Source of the DNA: Halobaculum magnesiiphilum
GTDB lineage: Archaea; Halobacteriota; Halobacteria; Halobacteriales; Haloferacaceae
Reading direction: 5' to 3'
Assembly (NCBI RefSeq): GCF_019823105.1
Contig: NZ_CP081958.1
Location: forward strand, 186,001-250,000
Length of the DNA: 64,000 nt
Both the position numbers and the translations under genes were made by a program. The notes below the pieces were generated by a model that worked only from the letters and a program-made list of their open reading frames with translations, had not been told where the DNA came from and searched no databases. Of the stretch, positions 18,180 to 27,516 are shown piece after piece (position 1 is the first letter of the stretch; each line of letters opens with the position of its first letter).

Positions 18180-18395
18180 ATGGACGAGGCCCTCCACCGG
18201 CGACTCGGCGCCGTCGAACGTCGCCAGCGGATCGTGATCACGCTGCTGGTGATACCCTACGTGCTCGCCGCGTTGTGGTTCCTGTTCGGAACCGGCGCCG
18301 GCGGGCTCGTGTTCACGGTCGTCGGGACGTCGTTCCTCCTGCTGATCGGTACCCTGTATCTCGGATATCGCGGGCGACGGCCGTCGCGGCGGTAG
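18180..18395 (+). CDS. Small two-helix membrane protein
   Basis: 71 residues. A short amphipathic N-terminus (MDEALHRRLGAVERRQR) is followed by two hydrophobic helices (about 19-38 and 42-62) and a basic tail GRRPSRR. A TATA-like stretch lies upstream near 18150-18165. Unknown function, convergent with trkH. Confidence 0.65.
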   Translation: MDEALHRRLGAVERRQRIVITLLVIPYVLAALWFLFGTGAGGLVFTVVGTSFLLLIGTLYLGYRGRRPSRR

Positions 18396-18417
18396 CGTCG
18401 CCGCCGACCCGAACCCC

Positions 18418-20043
18418 TCACCGTCGCCAGTACTCCGGCGTGAAACAGACCAGCACCGGGATGATCTCCAGTCGGCCGATCCACATGAGGAAGATCATGT
18501 ACAGCCTGCTCGCGTTCGTGAACGGGAGGTAACTCCCCATCGGGCCGAGCGCGCCGAACCCCGGCCCGACGTTCCCGAGCGTCGTCGCGGCGGCGCTCAG
18601 GATCTCGAGGACGGAGAAGGCAGTGTCCGCACGGACGCTGTCGAGGAACAACACCAGTGCCGAGAGGAAGAACAACGAGATGTACAGCAGCGTGAACGCG
18701 AAGATGCCGCGCACGCCGCGCTCGTCGAGCGCGCGGCCGTTGAGCCGCACCGGCCGGACGGCGTCGGGGTGGGCCGTCGTAAACAGTTCGCGCCGCAGCG
18801 ACTTCGCGATGACGACCCACCGAATGATCTTGATCCCCCCGCCCGTCGACCCGGCCGAGCCGCCGAGGAACATCCCGAACAGGAGGACGTACTGCGCCGC
18901 CGGCGCCCACGTGTTGAAGTCGATGCTGGCGTACCCGGTGGTCGTCACGATCGCGAGCGACTGGAACACCGCGTGCCGGAGCGCGGGTTCGAGGTTCCCG
19001 GAGACCGCGGCCGTCACCTGCGCCAGGTAGTCGGCGTCGAAGGTGGCGTCGCCCGCGGGCACCGCGTCGACGAACCCGCCCGTGAACAACAGCCCCGCCA
19101 GGAGGACGGCGACGGCGCCCACGGCGCCGACGTACGCCCGGAACTCCACGTCGCGGAGCATCCCTCGCGGGTTCCCGGTGATCACACCCCAGAACAGCGC
19201 GAAGTTGATCCCGGCGGCCACCATGAACGGGACGATGACCCACTGCACCGCCGCGGAGAACGCCTCGATCGATCGAGCCTCCGGCGAGAACCCGCCCGTC
19301 GGCATCGTCGTCAGCCCGTGGGCGACGGCGTTGTACAGCGTCATGTTCGGGGCGAGCTCCGGCATCCCGAGCGCCGGGCCCGCGACGTGCATCCCGTACA
19401 GGAGGACGATCTCGAGGGCCGTGATGCCGGCGTAGACGCCCCACAGCACGCGGGCGGTCTCGGCGATCCGCGGCGTGAGCTTCTCGATGCCCGGGCCGGG
19501 CGCCTCGGCGTCCATGAGCTGGGCGCCGCCGACGGAGAGCTCGGGGAGGATCGCGACCGCGAGGACGACGATCCCCATCCCGCCGAGCCACTGGGTGAGC
19601 TGGCGCCACAGCATGATCCCGCGACCGTGGGTGTCGAAGGAGATGTCGCCGAGGACTGTCGCGCCCGTCGTCGTGAAGCCGGACATCGACTCGAACAGGG
19701 CGTTCACGGGGTTCGCGAGCGTCGAAGCCGGCGCGAGGGGAGCGACGATCCCGGGGACCCCGTGGGCCTCGATCAGGTACGGGACTGCCCCGACGAGCCC
19801 GACCGCCAGCCACGTGACCGCGACCATCAGGAACCCCTCGCGGGCACCCAGTTCGGGCTCGGGGTCGAGGCGTTCGAGCCCGGTGCCGACCCCCAGCGCG
19901 AGCGCGATGGTGACGAGGAACGGGGCGACCGACTCGCCGTAGTACACCGAGACGAGAAGCGGCGCCACTAGCGGCACCGAGAGGTAGCGCACGACTGTGC
20001 CGACGAGGCTCAGGCTCGCCCGGTACTCGACGCGGAGGTTCAC
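18418..20043 (-). CDS. trkH: TrkH-type potassium uptake membrane protein
   Basis: 541 residues with 10-12 membrane segments in the four-repeat M1-P-M2 arrangement. P-loop filters are visible: SGFTTTGATV (first), TGGFSPEAR region (second), TTTGYASIDF (third) and NVGPGFG (fourth). The cytoplasmic loop GGSAGSTGGGIK is a Trk/Ktr hallmark. TrkH transports K+ and needs a cytosolic TrkA; no trkA is adjacent here. K+ accumulation is the main osmotic strategy of these organisms. Start ATG 20043. Confidence 0.95.
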   Translation of the reverse strand: MNLRVEYRASLSLVGTVVRYLSVPLVAPLLVSVYYGESVAPFLVTIALALGVGTGLERLDPEPELGAREGFLMVAVTWLAVGLVGAVPYLIEAHGVPGIVAPLAPASTLANPVNALFESMSGFTTTGATVLGDISFDTHGRGIMLWRQLTQWLGGMGIVVLAVAILPELSVGGAQLMDAEAPGPGIEKLTPRIAETARVLWGVYAGITALEIVLLYGMHVAGPALGMPELAPNMTLYNAVAHGLTTMPTGGFSPEARSIEAFSAAVQWVIVPFMVAAGINFALFWGVITGNPRGMLRDVEFRAYVGAVGAVAVLLAGLLFTGGFVDAVPAGDATFDADYLAQVTAAVSGNLEPALRHAVFQSLAIVTTTGYASIDFNTWAPAAQYVLLFGMFLGGSAGSTGGGIKIIRWVVIAKSLRRELFTTAHPDAVRPVRLNGRALDERGVRGIFAFTLLYISLFFLSALVLFLDSVRADTAFSVLEILSAAATTLGNVGPGFGALGPMGSYLPFTNASRLYMIFLMWIGRLEIIPVLVCFTPEYWRR

Positions 20044-20199
20044 TCTCGAATCGCGCGGTCGCGTCCGTGTTCAACGTATCGTTCTCTCGTCGACCTCCCG
20101 TCCTCGTCCTCTCGTCTTCGATCTCGCCGTTCTGCGGCGATCCATCCGGTGGCCGAGCCACCGCGCAACGGTCAAGTCGCTCGGCGAGCGATCCCGTGT

Positions 20200-20523
20200 A
20201 TGGACACGGTACTTCACCTCGCGCCCGCCGCCCACGGCGTCGTCTACGCGCTCGTCGTCGCCCTCGGCGGGCTCGCCGGCGCCGGCCTGCTCGGGCTCGG
20301 ACTCGCGGCGTTTCTTCGGCGCCGGTCGCGGTCGTACCTCCTCGTCGCGCTCGCGCTCGGCACCCTCTCGCTGCGGGCGGGGCTCGCGGGCGCGACGGCC
20401 TTCGGCCTCGTCGGCGCGGAGGCGCACCACTTCGGCGAACACCTCCTCGACGTGGTCATGGCCGGCCTCGTCGTCGCGGCGGTGTACTACGCCCGGACGA
20501 TCCGGACGGAGGCGGCGTCGTGA
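20200..20523 (+). CDS. Four-helix membrane protein, partner of the downstream regulator
   Basis: 107 residues, mostly hydrophobic: helices at about 4-32, 40-65 and 78-98, separated by RRRSRS and the His-rich GAEAHHFGEHLLD. It overlaps the following winged-helix gene by 4 bases (GTGA). The pattern of a small membrane protein coupled to a two-module wHTH regulator recurs in haloarchaea, and a sensing role is possible but unproven. Confidence 0.7.
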   Translation: MDTVLHLAPAAHGVVYALVVALGGLAGAGLLGLGLAAFLRRRSRSYLLVALALGTLSLRAGLAGATAFGLVGAEAHHFGEHLLDVVMAGLVVAAVYYARTIRTEAAS

Positions 20524-21053
20524 GCGATCGCGCCACGCCGGCGACCGGGCGCCCGACCCGCGAGCGCGTCGCGGACTACGTGGTCGCCAACCCCGGACTC
20601 CACTTCAACGAGCTGGTCCGACGCCTCGATCTCGCGCCGGGGCAGGCGCAGTACCACCTCCGGCGGCTCGCGCGCGCCGACCGCGTCGTCGGCGAGCAGG
20701 TCTCCGGGCGCACGCACTACTTCGACCCCGCGCTCGACCCGCTCGAACGCCGCCGGATCGCGTTGTTCAGACGCGAGACCGCCCGCGACGCCGTAGTCGA
20801 ACTCCTCGACGCCCCCGCCTCCCCCGACGCCGTCGCCGAGGCGGTCGGCGTCGCCCGCAGCACGCTCGAGCACCACCTCGACGGCCTCGTCGACGCCGGC
20901 GTCGTCGAGAAGCGCCGCGACAGCAGGGGCCGAGTGACCCTCGCACTGACCGACCCCGAGGCGACCGCCCGGTCGCTGCGCCGCATCGAGCCGTCGCTCC
21001 CCGACCGGCTGCTCGACCGGTTCACGCGGCTGGTCGACGCCCTCCTGGAGTAG
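20520..21053 (+). CDS. Tandem winged helix-turn-helix transcriptional regulator
   Basis: 177 residues from GTG. Two wHTH modules are visible. The first (about 12-70) has NPGLHFNELVRRLDLAPGQA followed by QYHLRRLARADRV. The second (about 95-150) has ASPDAVAEAVGVARSTLEHH followed by LDGLVDAGVVEKR. The pair resembles haloarchaeal two-wHTH regulators encoded behind a small membrane protein. DNA-binding targets are unknown. The coupling suggests the membrane protein modulates it. Confidence 0.85.
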   Translation: MSDRATPATGRPTRERVADYVVANPGLHFNELVRRLDLAPGQAQYHLRRLARADRVVGEQVSGRTHYFDPALDPLERRRIALFRRETARDAVVELLDAPASPDAVAEAVGVARSTLEHHLDGLVDAGVVEKRRDSRGRVTLALTDPEATARSLRRIEPSLPDRLLDRFTRLVDALLE

Positions 21054-21163
21054 CGCCACCCCCGGACTGCGGCCGCCCCGTTTTCCAGCCCGGAAGGGAC
21101 ACTCACCACGTGTGCCCTCCGCCGGTGTGTCGCGCGCTACCGTGTTACACGTTCTGCCGCGAG

Positions 21164-21169
21164 TTTAAA
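21164..21169 (+). promoter_or_regulatory. TATA box for the membrane hydrolase gene
   Basis: CGAGTTTAAATCC places TTTAAA 25-30 bases before the ATG at 21194, predicting a leaderless mRNA. Confidence 0.6.
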
Positions 21170-21193
21170 TCCGATGAGGTGGTAGAAGCTGTC

Positions 21194-22189
21194 ATGTTCG
21201 TAGGCCACGCGCTGGCGGCGTTCGCCCTCGTCGCGCTCGTCGCGCGACGCTTCGGCGAGCGGCCGGCGCGTGCGCTCACGTTCGGCGCCGTGGCCGCGCT
21301 GTTCGCCGCCGCACCCGACGTCGACATCGGGTACGCGCTGGTCGGCGTCGTCTCGTCGCTCGGGAGCGGCGCGGGCGCGCTGGGCCTCGCGGAGTCGTTC
21401 TGGTCCACGGGGAACCTCGTCCACCGTGCGGTGACCCACTCGCTGGTCGTCGCGCCGGTCGTCGCGCTCGCGGCCGCCGCGTGGGTGGACGGCCGCGCGA
21501 GCGCCCGCGCCGTGGCGCTCGCGCTCGTCGCGGGCCTGGTCGCGGTTACGGGGACCGTCAGCGGCGCGCTCGGGGCGGTCGTGACCGTCGCGTTCGTCGT
21601 GACCGCGCTCGCGCTGGCGGCCGGGGTTCGCCGGCGGACCGAGCTGACGCCGCGGGCGACGTTCGCGCTCGCGCTCGCCGGCCTCGCCTCACACCCCTTC
21701 GGCGACCTGTTCACCGGCGAGCCGCCGGCGTTCCTCTATCCCCTCACCACCGACGTGGTGACCGCCCGGGTGGCGCTGTCGGCGGACCCGACGCTGCACC
21801 TCCTGGGCGCGTTCGCGCTCGAACTGGCGACCGTCTGGGCGGCCGCGCTGGCGTGGAGTCACCTCCGCGCCGAACGTGACGGACGGTCGCGCCGTGCGTT
21901 CGACCTCCCGCGCCGCGTGGATCCGCTCGCGGTCGCCGGAGCCGGGTACGCCGCCGGGGTCTTCCTCATTCCGGCGCCGACGCTGGACCTCTCGTACCCG
22001 TTCGTCTTCTCGGTACTCGCGGTCGGCGCCGTCGGGGTCGCGCCGGTCCGGATCCGTCGCCGGGGGCGCGCGGCGCTCTCGCCCGAGTTCGCACGACCGG
22101 GTGCCGAACGCGCCCTGTTCACCGGGTTGGCCGCGGTGACCATCGCGTGGCTGGCCTACCTGGTCGCGTACCTCGCTGGCGTCGCCTGA
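21194..22189 (+). CDS. Membrane-bound metal-dependent hydrolase-like protein (YdjM/DUF457-like)
   Basis: 331 residues with 7-9 membrane helices. The N-terminal part has the family pattern GHALAAFALVAL, APDVDIGY, HRAVTHSLVVAP and SHPFGDLFTGEPP: His and Asp residues at membrane edges, like YdjM/LexA-induced and phospholipase C-like inner-membrane proteins. Hydrolase activity in this family is a prediction. The C-terminal half (about 215-331) adds four more helices, making it longer than the bacterial homologues of about 200 residues. Confidence 0.78.
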   Translation: MFVGHALAAFALVALVARRFGERPARALTFGAVAALFAAAPDVDIGYALVGVVSSLGSGAGALGLAESFWSTGNLVHRAVTHSLVVAPVVALAAAAWVDGRASARAVALALVAGLVAVTGTVSGALGAVVTVAFVVTALALAAGVRRRTELTPRATFALALAGLASHPFGDLFTGEPPAFLYPLTTDVVTARVALSADPTLHLLGAFALELATVWAAALAWSHLRAERDGRSRRAFDLPRRVDPLAVAGAGYAAGVFLIPAPTLDLSYPFVFSVLAVGAVGVAPVRIRRRGRAALSPEFARPGAERALFTGLAAVTIAWLAYLVAYLAGVA

Positions 22190-22240
22190 CCGGGCGACGG
22201 GGCGGAACCCGCGGGCGGACCGTCGGGCGCCGCGGGCCGA

Positions 22241-22250
22241 CCGTTTTACA
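22241..22250 (+). promoter_or_regulatory. Putative TATA box for the two-gene membrane operon
   Basis: CCGTTTTACACC, about 25-32 bases before the ATG at 22275. Confidence 0.5.
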
Positions 22251-22274
22251 CCCCGGCGCCGAATAGCGAGTTCC

Positions 22275-22913
22275 ATGACGCAGTCGGGGCTCCGGACCGT
22301 CGTCGAGGACCGGCGGGCGAACGCGGTGATCGGCTGGACGGTGCTCGCGTTCCTCGCCGCCAGCGGCGGGAGCGAGCTGTTGTTCGGGCAGCAGGTGTGG
22401 GGCGCGCTCGTGTTGGCACTGGTCGCCGTCGCGCTCGTGCCGCCGGTCGCGTTCCGGAACGCGACCGCGATGCTCCCCTGGGAGGTGCTGGCGCTGGCGT
22501 CGCTGCCGGCGGTCGGGCGGACGCTGATCGTCGGGGAGACGGTCGGCGGGATCACGTTCACCGGACGGGTGACGACGTATCTCGCGGTGGCGACGGTCGC
22601 GCTCATCGTCGCCGTCGAGCTGGACGTGTTCACCCCGGTCCGGATGACGCACTCGTTCGCAGTCTTCTTCGTGACCATCGCGACGATGGCCGCGGCGGGC
22701 GTGTGGGCGGTCGTCAGGTACTTCTCCGATACGTTCCTCGGCACCCGGCACATGCTCGACGGGCGCCCCGAACACGCGATCGAGACGGCGCTCATGTGGG
22801 ACTTCGTCGCGGCCACCGTCGCGGGCGTCCTCGCTGGCCTCCTGTTCGAGTACTACTTCCGGCGCCGTGCCGCGGGCACCGACAGGATCGACGTGGAGGT
22901 GACGGAGGCGTGA
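22275..22913 (+). CDS. Multi-pass membrane protein of unknown function
   Basis: 212 residues with about six hydrophobic helices and a cytoplasmic end FEYYFRRRAAGTDRID. No catalytic motif is obvious. It is coupled to the next gene by a 4-base overlap (GTGA). Both share a size class and a helix pattern, suggesting an old duplication or a heteromeric membrane complex. Confidence 0.72.
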   Translation: MTQSGLRTVVEDRRANAVIGWTVLAFLAASGGSELLFGQQVWGALVLALVAVALVPPVAFRNATAMLPWEVLALASLPAVGRTLIVGETVGGITFTGRVTTYLAVATVALIVAVELDVFTPVRMTHSFAVFFVTIATMAAAGVWAVVRYFSDTFLGTRHMLDGRPEHAIETALMWDFVAATVAGVLAGLLFEYYFRRRAAGTDRIDVEVTEA

Positions 22914-23584
22914 AGTTCCGTGACGCCCTCGGGATCTCGCCCGAGCGACAGGAGCAGGCGACCCGCGCGATGCAGGTGCTCATGGTCATGTTCCTCGGGA
23001 TCGGGATCGAGCGCGGCTCGACGGGGCTGATCGTCAACGGCCTCGTCGCGCTCGGGGTGACGTTCCTCCCCGCGGCGCTGGAGCGCGAGTACGACCTCCC
23101 GATGGACGCCGGGCTGACGCTGTGGATCACCTCGGCCGTCTTCCTGCACGCGCTCGGCGTCGCCGGGATACCGGGGCTGACCGGGAACCTCTACGCCGAG
23201 GCGAGCCCGATCCCGTTCTGGGACCACGTCACCCACGCGCTGTCGGCGTCGGTCGTCGCGGCGGTCGGCTACACCGTCGCGCGGGCCATCGACGAGCACA
23301 CCGAGGCGGTGTACCTCCCGTCGCGGTTCATGTTCGTGTTCATCCTGGTGTTCGTCGCCGCCTTCGGCGTGTTCTGGGAGGTGCTGGAGTTCGCCATCGG
23401 CGGGGCGGCCGCGGCCGTCGGCTCCGGGAGCGTGCTCACCCAGTACGGGCTGGAGGACACCATCTACGACCTCGTGTTCGACCTGGCGGGCGCCGTCATC
23501 GTGGCCGTCTGGGGAACGGCTCACCTCACAGACGTGGCCGAGGCGGTGACCGAGCGGATCGACCGTCGCCGCGGCACGCGCTAG
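22910..23584 (+). CDS. Multi-pass membrane protein, YjdF/DUF2238-like
   Basis: 224 residues from GTG. Six predicted helices with conserved-looking polar motifs at membrane edges: PFWDHVTHALSAS (near residue 104), FWEVLEFAIGG (near 152) and DTIYDLVFDLAGA (near 183). The Asp-His-x-x-His and Glu-x-x-Glu spacing recalls DUF2238 (YjdF) proteins and could form a metal site within the membrane. Function unknown. Pairs with the preceding membrane protein. Confidence 0.72.
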   Translation: MKFRDALGISPERQEQATRAMQVLMVMFLGIGIERGSTGLIVNGLVALGVTFLPAALEREYDLPMDAGLTLWITSAVFLHALGVAGIPGLTGNLYAEASPIPFWDHVTHALSASVVAAVGYTVARAIDEHTEAVYLPSRFMFVFILVFVAAFGVFWEVLEFAIGGAAAAVGSGSVLTQYGLEDTIYDLVFDLAGAVIVAVWGTAHLTDVAEAVTERIDRRRGTR

Positions 23585-23598
23585 CGTGGAGGGGCCGA

Positions 23599-23634
23599 CG
23601 CGACGCCGTCGCCACGGCGAACGGTGGCGTCGCG
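23599..23634. repeat. Perfect 9-bp inverted repeat after the membrane operon
   Basis: CGCGACGCC (23599-23607) and GGCGTCGCG (23626-23634) flank an 18-base centre that can itself pair partly (CGCCAC with GTGGCG). It starts 15 bases after the stop codon and precedes the dodecin promoter, so it may act as a terminator or boundary. Confidence 0.65.
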
Positions 23635-23660
23635 ATGCCCGGTTCGAACCCGGGGCGCGG

Positions 23661-23670
23661 ATACTTTTTT
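23661..23670 (+). promoter_or_regulatory. TATA box of the dodecin gene
   Basis: GGATACTTTTTTGGG lies 30-38 bases before the ATG at 23699, the only AT-rich segment nearby. Confidence 0.6.
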
Positions 23671-23698
23671 GGGTCGCCCCGGAGAGCGAACGTGTGGA

Positions 23699-23899
23699 AT
23701 GGTCTTCAAGAAGATCACGCTGATCGGCCGGAGCACCGAGAGTTTCGACGCCGCCACGGACGACGCGATCGACCGGGCCGAGGAGACGCTGGACGAGGTC
23801 CACTGGGTCGAGGTGGAGGAGTTCGGGGTCGAGGTCGCCTCCGTGGAGGGGCGGGAATACCAGGCTGAGGTCGAAGTCGCGTTCGAGCTGCAGGAGTGA
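23699..23899 (+). CDS. Dodecin (flavin-storage protein)
   Basis: 66 residues, the standard dodecin length. [19 protein letters not shown] followed by [15 protein letters not shown] matches the beta-alpha-beta-beta fold. The central Trp (HWVEV, residue 36) stacks on flavin pairs, and Gln near residue 55 (REYQAEVEV) is the other known flavin contact. Haloarchaeal dodecins form dodecamers that store riboflavin or lumichrome and limit photodamage. It is monocistronic behind its own promoter. Confidence 0.95.
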   Translation: MVFKKITLIGRSTESFDAATDDAIDRAEETLDEVHWVEVEEFGVEVASVEGREYQAEVEVAFELQE

Positions 23900-23913
23900 A
23901 CGGCCCCGGGGAC

Positions 23914-24972
23914 TCAGTTCTCCCCGGACGCCGAGCCCGCGCCGTCGGCGACGCCGTCCTCTCCGGGCGCGGCGTGTGACTCGTGTGTCGCGCGCTCGTG
24001 CGAGACGGCGTCCTCCTCGCGCATCGTCACCTGCGCGACGCCGCTCGTGTCGTCGAACACGAGGTGGCTGTGCGGGTAGGCGAACTCCACGTCGATGGAG
24101 TCGTCCTCCTCGAGGATGTCCCAGACCGCGGTCTGGACCTGCGACCGGACGGTCAGCGGCTTGAACGGGTTCTTCGCCCAGTAGCGCAGGGTGAGCTCGA
24201 CGCCGTGATCGCCGAAGCTGTCGATGTAACAGGTCGGCTTCGCTGGGTAGCGGGCGACGCCGATCCGGATGTCCGGCCCGCCCTCGATCACCGCCTCGCA
24301 GGAGGCGGCCGCCCGCTCGATGAGCGACCGCGCGCGGTCGATGTCCGACTCGTAGGTGACGAGGATCGCAAGCGAGAGGCGCGTGCGCTCGTCCTCGGCC
24401 GAGAGGTTCGTGATGCGCTGGTCACGGATGTAGGAGTTGGGGATCACCTCGAAGGTGTTGTCGACGGTGAACACCTTCGTGTAGCGGAGGGTGATGTCGT
24501 CGACGAACCCCCGCGTGCCGTCCGGGAGTTCGACCATGTCGCCTATCTCGAACGGCTGGTCCGCGAGCACGAACACGCCGCTGATGATCGAGCCCACGAT
24601 GGGGGCGAGGACGACGGCGACGACCGCCGAGAACACCGTCACCGAGAGGACGATGCTCCCGAGCTCGACGCCGGCGGCGGAGAGGCCGGCCGCGCCGAAC
24701 AGGAGGACGACGACCAGCCGGATCCCCCTGAGGACGACGTGTGCGACCGACTCGCGGGCGAACCGGCGGGCGACCGGGCGGCCGAGCAGGCGGATCGCGT
24801 AGGTGGAGACGACCGCCCCGAACGCCAGGAACAGGACGACCACGGCGATCGCGACCCCGGGAACGGCCAGCGCCGACTGATAGGCGTCGGCCAGCCCGTC
24901 CAACAGGCCCGCGACGGTCGTCGCGAGCGGTGTCGCGGTCGCGACCGCCGCCGCCGCCGTCCCCGTGTGCAT
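23914..24972 (-). CDS. MscS-family mechanosensitive ion channel
   Basis: 352 residues. Three or four N-terminal helices (about 15-130) include the pore helix, rich in Ala/Gly/Val (LSVTVFSAVVAVVLAPIVG). The cytoplasmic beta domain follows with QPFEIGDMVEL and GTRGFVDDITLRYTKV, and the vestibule domain ends near residue 315. The C-terminal 40 residues are acidic and disordered. It should release solutes on hypo-osmotic shock. TATA-like GTTTTTTC lies about 25 bases upstream of the ATG. Confidence 0.93.
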   Translation of the reverse strand: MHTGTAAAAVATATPLATTVAGLLDGLADAYQSALAVPGVAIAVVVLFLAFGAVVSTYAIRLLGRPVARRFARESVAHVVLRGIRLVVVLLFGAAGLSAAGVELGSIVLSVTVFSAVVAVVLAPIVGSIISGVFVLADQPFEIGDMVELPDGTRGFVDDITLRYTKVFTVDNTFEVIPNSYIRDQRITNLSAEDERTRLSLAILVTYESDIDRARSLIERAAASCEAVIEGGPDIRIGVARYPAKPTCYIDSFGDHGVELTLRYWAKNPFKPLTVRSQVQTAVWDILEEDDSIDVEFAYPHSHLVFDDTSGVAQVTMREEDAVSHERATHESHAAPGEDGVADGAGSASGEN

Positions 24973-25145
24973 ACAGCGGGCGTCGGCGTCGGCGCGAAAA
25001 AACGTTCCCCCTCACGCGGTCGGGGGCGGGGACCGTCGGGCGATCGATCGACGCGTGATCCACCGACGCCGGGTCGGAACACACGATACTGGCGAAGGGT
25101 CGTACGCCCGGTACTGCTAACACCGAACCGGTCGTACCAACTGAC

Positions 25146-26063
25146 ATGACCCGTCACGCCGAACCGACGACGTTCCACGTCGCGACCGAGCGTGAGCCCG
25201 CGAGCACCGTCATCGCCGGCTTCTCTCAGTTCGGGCTCGCGGGCCTGACCGCCGTCGACTACCTCGTCGACCACCTCGGACTCGAACAGACCGGCCACAT
25301 CAGGGCGGAGGGGTTGCCGACGATCACGCCGTTCGAGAACGGGCGACCGCGATACCCTACTCGCCTCTTCTCGCGCGAGGGCCTCGACGTGACCATGCTC
25401 GTGGGGGAACTGTTCGTCCCGAACTCGCTGGCGGAGCCGTTCTCGCGGGCCGTCCTCGACTGGACCGAGCGGGCGAACGTCGACGAGATCGCCGTCCTGT
25501 CCGGGGCGCCGTTCCCGCACGGCCCGGCAGAGCACCGCGCGTTCTACGTCGCTAGCGACGACTATCGGGCCGCGCACTTCCCCGACGACGACCTCGACGC
25601 CGGGCCGGCCGCCGGCGATCCCGCCGAAGCTGGCGTCGGAGGAGCTGGGGGGACGGTCGAGGCGTCGGGCGCGACTGACCCGACTGACACGGTCGGCGTA
25701 TCCGACGCGGCGGAACCGGCGGAGTCGGACGGGACAACCGAATCCGAGGAACCGACGGATCCGGGGACCGTGCAGCCGATGGCGAACGGCTTCCTCGACG
25801 GGACGAACGCGGCGTTGATGGCCCGATCGATGGAGTCCGACCTCCGCGGGTGCGTGTACGTCACGCCCGTTCACCCCCAGGTGCCCGACGTCGACGCGGC
25901 GATCCGGCTCGTCGAGGCGGTCGAGACGGTGTACGGCCTGGGCGTCGACACCGGACCGCTCGAGGCGTTCGCGGACCAGGTCGGCGAACACTACCGGAGC
26001 CTCGCCGAACGGCTGGAGGAACACGCCGAGGAGGAGCAGCCGTCCGACCGGATGTACATGTAA
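25146..26063 (+). CDS. PAC2-family (proteasome assembly chaperone-like) protein
   Basis: 305 residues. The PAC2 core begins with [20 protein letters not shown] and continues with [20 protein letters not shown] and [16 protein letters not shown] Gly/Glu/Thr/Pro-rich acidic insertion of about 65 residues (about 145-210) interrupts the core before [17 protein letters not shown]. Archaeal PAC2 proteins are linked to proteasome assembly in eukaryotes, but their archaeal role is unsettled. Monocistronic, followed by the TrmB-family gene. Confidence 0.88.
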   Translation: MTRHAEPTTFHVATEREPASTVIAGFSQFGLAGLTAVDYLVDHLGLEQTGHIRAEGLPTITPFENGRPRYPTRLFSREGLDVTMLVGELFVPNSLAEPFSRAVLDWTERANVDEIAVLSGAPFPHGPAEHRAFYVASDDYRAAHFPDDDLDAGPAAGDPAEAGVGGAGGTVEASGATDPTDTVGVSDAAEPAESDGTTESEEPTDPGTVQPMANGFLDGTNAALMARSMESDLRGCVYVTPVHPQVPDVDAAIRLVEAVETVYGLGVDTGPLEAFADQVGEHYRSLAERLEEHAEEEQPSDRMYM

Positions 26064-26176
26064 CCGACGGGGGACGGGTAGACCGCGAGCCGCCCGACCG
26101 TGGTGAACTCCCTTTCGAAAATGGGTACAACTCGGTCTTCAGTAAAACCCTTAGGGGAGGGTGCAAACAGGGAGGT

Positions 26177-27214
26177 ATGACCGACGATCTCAGGACGACG
26201 ATGGAGCGGGTCGGCGAGCGGTTCAACCTCGGGGAGTACGAGATCGACGCCTATCTCGCGGTGTTGGAACACGGCGAGCTCACGGCCTCGGAGATCGCCA
26301 CCGAGACCGATATCCCGCAGCCGCGCGTGTACGACACGGTTCGAAGCCTCTCGGACCGCGGGCTGGTGGAGCTTCGGGAGTCGCGTCCGATGAAGATCGT
26401 CGCGGTGGACCCCGACGAGGCGTTCGGGGACATCCGCTCGTCGCTCTCGGAGATGGTCGACGAGCTGGAGGCGCGCTACACCGCCCCGACACGGGACACC
26501 GAGGCAGTATCGCTGGTGAAGTCCCGCTCGACGATCCTCCGGTATCTCGAGGAGGTCATCGAGTCGGCCGAGTACGAGCTAGCCGTCTCGCTGACGCCCG
26601 ACCTGCTGCGGCGCTTCCGCGGGATCCTCCAGCAGCGCATCGAGGACGGCGTCGCCGTCGAACTGCTCGTGACCCCCGCGTCCCGGGCGCCCTCGCCCGG
26701 CGAGTTCGACTACGACGCCGTCGCGACAGAGGCCCGCGGTCGCCGCGGCATCACCACGCCCGTCATCGCCGTCGCCGACGGGGAATACTCGGTGTACGCC
26801 ACCCAGGACGCCCTCCGGGACGACCGCGACCGCTACGGCGTCATCTTCAACCGCTCGGCGCTCGGATTCCTCGTGAGCGGGTTCTTCGGGACCGTCCTCT
26901 GGTCGACGGCCGAAACGCTCTCGGCCGACGGGGAAAGCCGGCCGTTCCCCCGCACCTACGCCTCCATCCGTCGGGCCGTGAAGGACATCCACGAGCTCGA
27001 CGGCGACTTCGAGGCGGCCGTCACCGGCCGCGACGTGGAGACCGGCAACGAGATCCGCGTCGAGGGGACCGTCGTCGACTACGAGTACGACGCCTCCGAG
27101 CAGGTCGCCTCCTTCACCGTCGACGACCCCGACGGCGGCCGCGTGAGCGTCGGCGGCCTCGTCGCCGCCTTCGAGGACATCGAGGGCCAGGAGATCGAAC
27201 TTCGCCGCCGGTAA
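26177..27214 (+). CDS. TrmB-family transcriptional regulator
   Basis: 345 residues. The N-terminal TrmB winged helix (about 15-85: [20 protein letters not shown], then [20 protein letters not shown]) is followed by a coiled linker and a TrmB C-terminal sugar-binding domain (about 105-345). Its size and N-terminus ([20 protein letters not shown]) are close to Halobacterium TrmB, a global regulator of gluconeogenesis and glycolysis that responds to glucose. I infer, but cannot prove, orthology. The ATG at 26177 has a strong Shine-Dalgarno GGGAGGT directly upstream, so the transcript is leadered. Confidence 0.9.
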   Translation: MTDDLRTTMERVGERFNLGEYEIDAYLAVLEHGELTASEIATETDIPQPRVYDTVRSLSDRGLVELRESRPMKIVAVDPDEAFGDIRSSLSEMVDELEARYTAPTRDTEAVSLVKSRSTILRYLEEVIESAEYELAVSLTPDLLRRFRGILQQRIEDGVAVELLVTPASRAPSPGEFDYDAVATEARGRRGITTPVIAVADGEYSVYATQDALRDDRDRYGVIFNRSALGFLVSGFFGTVLWSTAETLSADGESRPFPRTYASIRRAVKDIHELDGDFEAAVTGRDVETGNEIRVEGTVVDYEYDASEQVASFTVDDPDGGRVSVGGLVAAFEDIEGQEIELRRR

Positions 27215-27293
27215 TCGATCGGCCCGGCCGGCCGAACGCAGCGGCGCGGGAACGGCGAAACCCGCAAGTGTGTCGGCGGTGACGTGTCACCCG

Positions 27294-27458
27294 ATGGATC
27301 TCTCCTGGTCATCGCTGTCGGACGACATCGCCCCGTCGACCGTCCTCGTCCTCGGCTTCCTGCTGTTCGTGTTCCCGGAGCCGGCGACCTCGGCGTTCGG
27401 TGCCGGGTTGCTGTTGCTCGGAGCCGCGTGGTGGTTCTACGAGTGGGACCGGTTCTGA
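27294..27458 (+). CDS. Very short membrane protein
   Basis: 54 residues: a Ser/Asp-rich head (MDLSWSSLSDDIAPS) and two hydrophobic stretches (about 16-30 and 34-48), ending WWFYEWDRF. It has haloarchaeal base composition and codon use. No known function; tail-to-tail with an M42 peptidase gene. Confidence 0.55.
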   Translation: MDLSWSSLSDDIAPSTVLVLGFLLFVFPEPATSAFGAGLLLLGAAWWFYEWDRF

Positions 27459-27516
27459 TCCGTCGACGACGACGCCACGGCGGCCCCGGACACGCCGCCG
27501 GGCGCCCGGCGGCGCC

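Noticed and set aside
23638-23654. CCCGGTTCGAACCCGGG looks like a tRNA T-arm.
   Set aside because: No matching acceptor strand, D-arm or anticodon arm can be found in the 80 bases upstream, so it is a chance GC-rich palindrome.
26100-26176. A TrmB operator (TACT-N7/8-GAGTA) before the TrmB-family gene.
   Set aside because: TACA-N10-CAGTA is present, but both half sites and the spacing deviate.
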